Part shown: piece after piece, positions 61,495 through 64,000 of the stretch
Layout: every line of letters begins with the position of its first letter
Position numbering within the stretch: the first letter of the stretch is position 1
Source: Sphaerisporangium sp040685555
Lineage (GTDB): Bacteria; Actinomycetota; Actinomycetes; Streptosporangiales; Streptosporangiaceae
Direction: 5' to 3'
Length of the DNA: 64,000 bases
NCBI RefSeq assembly: GCF_040685555.1
Contig: NZ_JBFBIK010000013.1
Span: 30,030 to 94,029 of the forward strand
Translations under genes and position numbers: made by a program
Notes under the pieces: generated by a model
Database searches by the model: none
What the model saw: only the letters and a program-made list of their open reading frames with translations
Told to the model about the DNA's origin: nothing

Positions 61495-63903
61495 CTAGGC
61501 GGGCGTGCAGGTCACGGAGGCCGGGACTCCGTTGGCGCCGCTCAGGCTCGCGATGAAGCCGAACGACGCGGACGCGCCGGCCGCCAGGCCGCCGTTCCAG
61601 TTGAGGTTCCGCACCGACACGCTCGCTCCGGTCTGTGCGTAGGTGGCACCCCAGATCTGCGTGATCGTCTGACCGCTGGGGAACGTCCACGCCACGGTCC
61701 AGCCGCTGATCGCGGTGCTCCCGCTGTTCCGCACCGCCACGTCGGCCTGGAAGTTGCCCTGCCAGGAGCTGGTGACCTTGTACGTCGCCGCGCACGCCGC
61801 ACCGGCCGTCGGTGTGGGCGTGGGCGTGGGGGTGGGAGTTGGCGTGGGTGTAGGCGTCGGGGTCGGTGTGGGGGTGGGAGTGGGCGTCGGGGTCGGTGTG
61901 GGGGTGGGAGTGGGCGTCGGGGTCGGAGTCGGGGTCGGGGTCGGGGTCGGGGTGGGCGTGGGGGTCGGGGTCGGCTGCGTGCCCGGCGGGTTGCCCCAGA
62001 TCTTGGTGCCGCCCGAGTACAGCGGGATGTTCTGCACGGTGACCGGGGTGGCGCCGGGAGTGGTGGCCACGCCGGCGTACGACCAGTCGTTGGACGGATC
62101 CCAGGACCCCGACGAGCTGGCGATGCGGAACTGCACCTCCCGCCGCGACTCCGACTGGCCGGCGGGCGCGATGGCCGTGCCGGAACAGTCGATCGTGACG
62201 TAGTACACCTTGCCGGACACCAGGGTCGGCCCTGTCGGCGGCTTGCACTGGGTGTAGGCGGAGGACAGCGTGATCTGGCTCGGCGTGGTGTCGCCGTCCA
62301 GCGTGAAGTAGTAGCGGAAAGTGCCGTCCGTCAGCGCGCGTGCCGGCCACGCCGAGTGGTTCACCACCAGCGCCTTGATCTCGGTGTAGGTCGAGCCCGC
62401 CGAGTTGACCGAGGCCTGGAGGTAGATCTCCGGCCCGTCGGGCGTCTCGGCCACGGGGAAGTTGGAGAGCGGGGCGCCGCCGTACTCCTTGTAGAGCCGG
62501 GCGAGCGCGCCGGTGAAGGCGGCGTTGTAGTCGGTCGCCACCTCGTTCATCACGTAGTCGCTGCGGCTGTCGGTGTAGGCGTCGTTGGCGGTCGTCGGCC
62601 CGCCGACCAGCGCGCCGTACAGGATGTGCCTGCTGGCGGCCGGCTCGTTGAGGTTGTTGGACCAGGAGCCGTGCGCCGTGCGGTGGTGCGGGTTCCGCGG
62701 CGGGTTGGCGCCGAAGCCGATCATGTACGAGGACTTGCGGGGGTTGTCGCCCAGCGCGTAGTTGATCTGCCTGACCCCGAAGTCGTGATATCTCGCCTTA
62801 CGGGTGGCGTCGGTCAGCCAGTCGCTGTAGATGAGCGCGGTGAACGCGGTGTTGGCGGCGTAGCGCAGTGAGCCCCACTGGTCGAGTACAGCCTCACCGC
62901 CCGGCGAGTAGTTCACCTTGGCGCCGTTCACGCCGACGGTCCACCAGTCGAGCCAGCGGTTGGCGTCGTCCACGTACTTCTGCTTGCCGGTGAGCTTGGC
63001 GAGCAGCACGTAGGCGCCGTACGACTTGTCGTCCCAGGCGATCGTCCACTTGTAGGAGCGGGTCGTGCTCTGCGGCTCGGTGCCGAGGTTGTCGTAGTAC
63101 GTCTCCGCCTTGGTCAGGTACGACGCCTCGCCGGTCGCCCGGTACAGCCAGATCGCGCCCCAGACCAGCTCGTCGTTGAAGCCGCTCCACGACTGGTAGT
63201 ACCCGGCCGCGTCGGTGATGCAGTCGCTGTACTTCTTCCTGACCGTGTCGGCGAAGGTGTAGAGCTGCCGGGCGTGCGTGACCAGCGTGTCGGCGTAGGC
63301 CGGGTTCGTCGGGCGGAAGACCATCGAGGAGGCCGCCATCGCCGCGGCGGTCTCGCCCGCGAGGTCCGATCCGCCGCACGTCGCGTCGATCTTGTACGAG
63401 GGGCGGTTCATCGGCATGACCTCGGCGGGGCCCCACCACGCGTGGTCGGTGCCGCCGTTGCCCACCTGGCCGTACAGCACGTTCGGCGAGGGGTGCGCCT
63501 TGATGAGGTAGTCGTTGACCCACTTCAGGTTGTCGAGCAGGTAGGGGAGCTGCCCCGAGCTCTGGTAGGCATCGCGGTACTCGACGCCGCCCCAGGCGAG
63601 CATGGTCGTGCTGGCCGCCATCGGCAGGCCGAACTTGACGTGGTCCCCCGCGTCGTACCAGCCCCCGGTGAGGTCGAGGCCGACGTCCTTGCCGTCGTTC
63701 ATCCCCGAGTCGCCCCGCCACGTGACGCGGTTGGCCGCGGGAAGGTCGCCCGAGCGCTGGGCCTCGTAGAAGAACAGCGACTTCTGCAGCGCCTCGCCGT
63801 AGTTGAAGGCCGGAGCCGCCGCCGCGGAGGACGTGAGAACGGGGAAGATCGTGGCCGACGCGACGAGGATCGCCAGGCCGGTGAGCGTGCGTCTGAGGGA
63901 CAT
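61495..63903 (-). CDS. Secreted GH9 endoglucanase with CBM3c and CBM2
   Basis: 802 residues from ATG 63903 (GAGAGG about 6 bases upstream). Signal peptide ends near SSAAAAP. GH9 domain: NYGEALQKSLFFYEAQRSGD, GGWYDAGDHVKFGLPM with the catalytic Asp pair, NPHHRTAHGSW and a C-terminal DYNAAFTGALARLY with the acid region SDYVMNEVATDYNAAF. Then a CBM3c-like module (GPEIYLQASVNSAGSTYTEI, SSSGSWDPSNDWSYAG), PT linker and CBM2 (CAATYKVTSSWQGNF). Like Thermobifida Cel9A but without an FnIII domain; such enzymes are processive endocellulases. Confidence 0.94.
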   Translation of the reverse strand: MSLRRTLTGLAILVASATIFPVLTSSAAAAPAFNYGEALQKSLFFYEAQRSGDLPAANRVTWRGDSGMNDGKDVGLDLTGGWYDAGDHVKFGLPMAASTTMLAWGGVEYRDAYQSSGQLPYLLDNLKWVNDYLIKAHPSPNVLYGQVGNGGTDHAWWGPAEVMPMNRPSYKIDATCGGSDLAGETAAAMAASSMVFRPTNPAYADTLVTHARQLYTFADTVRKKYSDCITDAAGYYQSWSGFNDELVWGAIWLYRATGEASYLTKAETYYDNLGTEPQSTTRSYKWTIAWDDKSYGAYVLLAKLTGKQKYVDDANRWLDWWTVGVNGAKVNYSPGGEAVLDQWGSLRYAANTAFTALIYSDWLTDATRKARYHDFGVRQINYALGDNPRKSSYMIGFGANPPRNPHHRTAHGSWSNNLNEPAASRHILYGALVGGPTTANDAYTDSRSDYVMNEVATDYNAAFTGALARLYKEYGGAPLSNFPVAETPDGPEIYLQASVNSAGSTYTEIKALVVNHSAWPARALTDGTFRYYFTLDGDTTPSQITLSSAYTQCKPPTGPTLVSGKVYYVTIDCSGTAIAPAGQSESRREVQFRIASSSGSWDPSNDWSYAGVATTPGATPVTVQNIPLYSGGTKIWGNPPGTQPTPTPTPTPTPTPTPTPTPTPTPTPTPTPTPTPTPTPTPTPTPTPTPTPTPTPTPTAGAACAATYKVTSSWQGNFQADVAVRNSGSTAISGWTVAWTFPSGQTITQIWGATYAQTGASVSVRNLNWNGGLAAGASASFGFIASLSGANGVPASVTCTPA
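61800..61975 (-). repeat. Pro-Thr linker repeat in the GH9 gene
   Basis: Long run of 6-bp degenerate repeats encoding about 29 PT pairs. A larger unit (GTCGGGGTCGGTGTGGGGGT type, about 36 bp) is duplicated within it, showing recent slippage or unequal exchange. Confidence 0.9.
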
Positions 63904-63973
63904 CGATCGCCTCTCGAGCTGGGAACGCAGGTGGAGCTGACATCGGAGCGGTCGTGAGATGGGGGCGAGCGGG

Positions 63974-64000
63974 GTGCGGTGGGGGTCAGGCCCACCGCAC
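63974..64000. terminator. Hairpin at the right window edge
   Basis: Perfect 10-bp arms GTGCGGTGGG / CCCACCGCAC with loop GGTCAGG. It probably ends a gene lying beyond the window. The GH9 promoter must be within 63904-64000 or further right. Confidence 0.5.

Overview
High-GC chromosomal DNA (third codon positions mostly G or C) from a filamentous actinomycete. Streptosporangiales (Nonomuraea/Microbispora-like) is my best guess, from the mix of modular PKS genes, CBM2-bearing cellulases with PT linkers, F420-type LLM oxidoreductase, SCO6745-type protein and leaderless promoters. That placement is inference. There is one assembly gap (35811-35904). I see no tRNA, rRNA or CRISPR array.

Layout. 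0-4.4 kb: end of a small unknown gene, a VapC/Phd-type toxin-antitoxin pair with an operator palindrome, an SCO6745-like protein and an S9 prolyl-oligopeptidase-like peptidase. 4.7-19.8 kb: a compact type I polyketide locus. One leftward operon (ABC ATPase, ABC permease, PKS KS-AT-KR-ACP, PKS KS-KR-ACP without AT, acyl-CoA dehydrogenase) has overlapping or closely spaced genes and ends in a strong terminator. It is flanked by a GT39-like membrane glycosyltransferase and by an acyl-CoA carboxylase beta subunit with a DUF5988 partner. 20-28 kb: secreted GH92 alpha-mannosidase, a PadR/membrane-protein pair with an operator, an alpha/beta hydrolase, a PfkB kinase and an F420-type oxidoreductase. 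28-35.8 kb: KtrB/KtrA potassium uptake, RidA, a 5'-truncated D-threonine-aldolase-like gene, a PNPOx-like protein plus flavohaemoglobin-type reductase, an N-acyl-D-amino-acid deacylase and a MarR regulator ending in a 29-bp minisatellite at the gap.

36-50 kb: an internally deleted Ser/Thr kinase, a solitary N6-adenine methylase carrying both a helix-turn-helix and a specificity-like tail, then a rightward run of envelope/lipid genes (PP2C phosphatase, diacylglycerol-kinase-like, YihY/BrkB, two PAP2 phosphatases) followed by KdpD/KdpE. Leftward genes are RecQ-like helicase and two PH-domain membrane proteins. 50-64 kb: GH3 and GH9 secreted glycosidases with CBM2 modules enclose a mobile island (IS110 relic, TnpA relic, intact TnpB with its 3' guide-RNA hairpins) that split a small gene co-transcribed with an ImmA/IrrE-like protein whose HExxH motif is degenerate. 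Then follow a very large P-type ATPase whose N-terminal half looks like a dead P-type ATPase, and an NlpC/P60 hydrolase.

Most unusual items: the AT-less PKS module in a locus with no loading or release domain; the TnpB island and the gene it split; the pseudo-ATPase half of the P-type ATPase; the HTH-methylase-specificity fusion; and several self-regulating palindromes overlapping -10 or -35 elements of leaderless genes.
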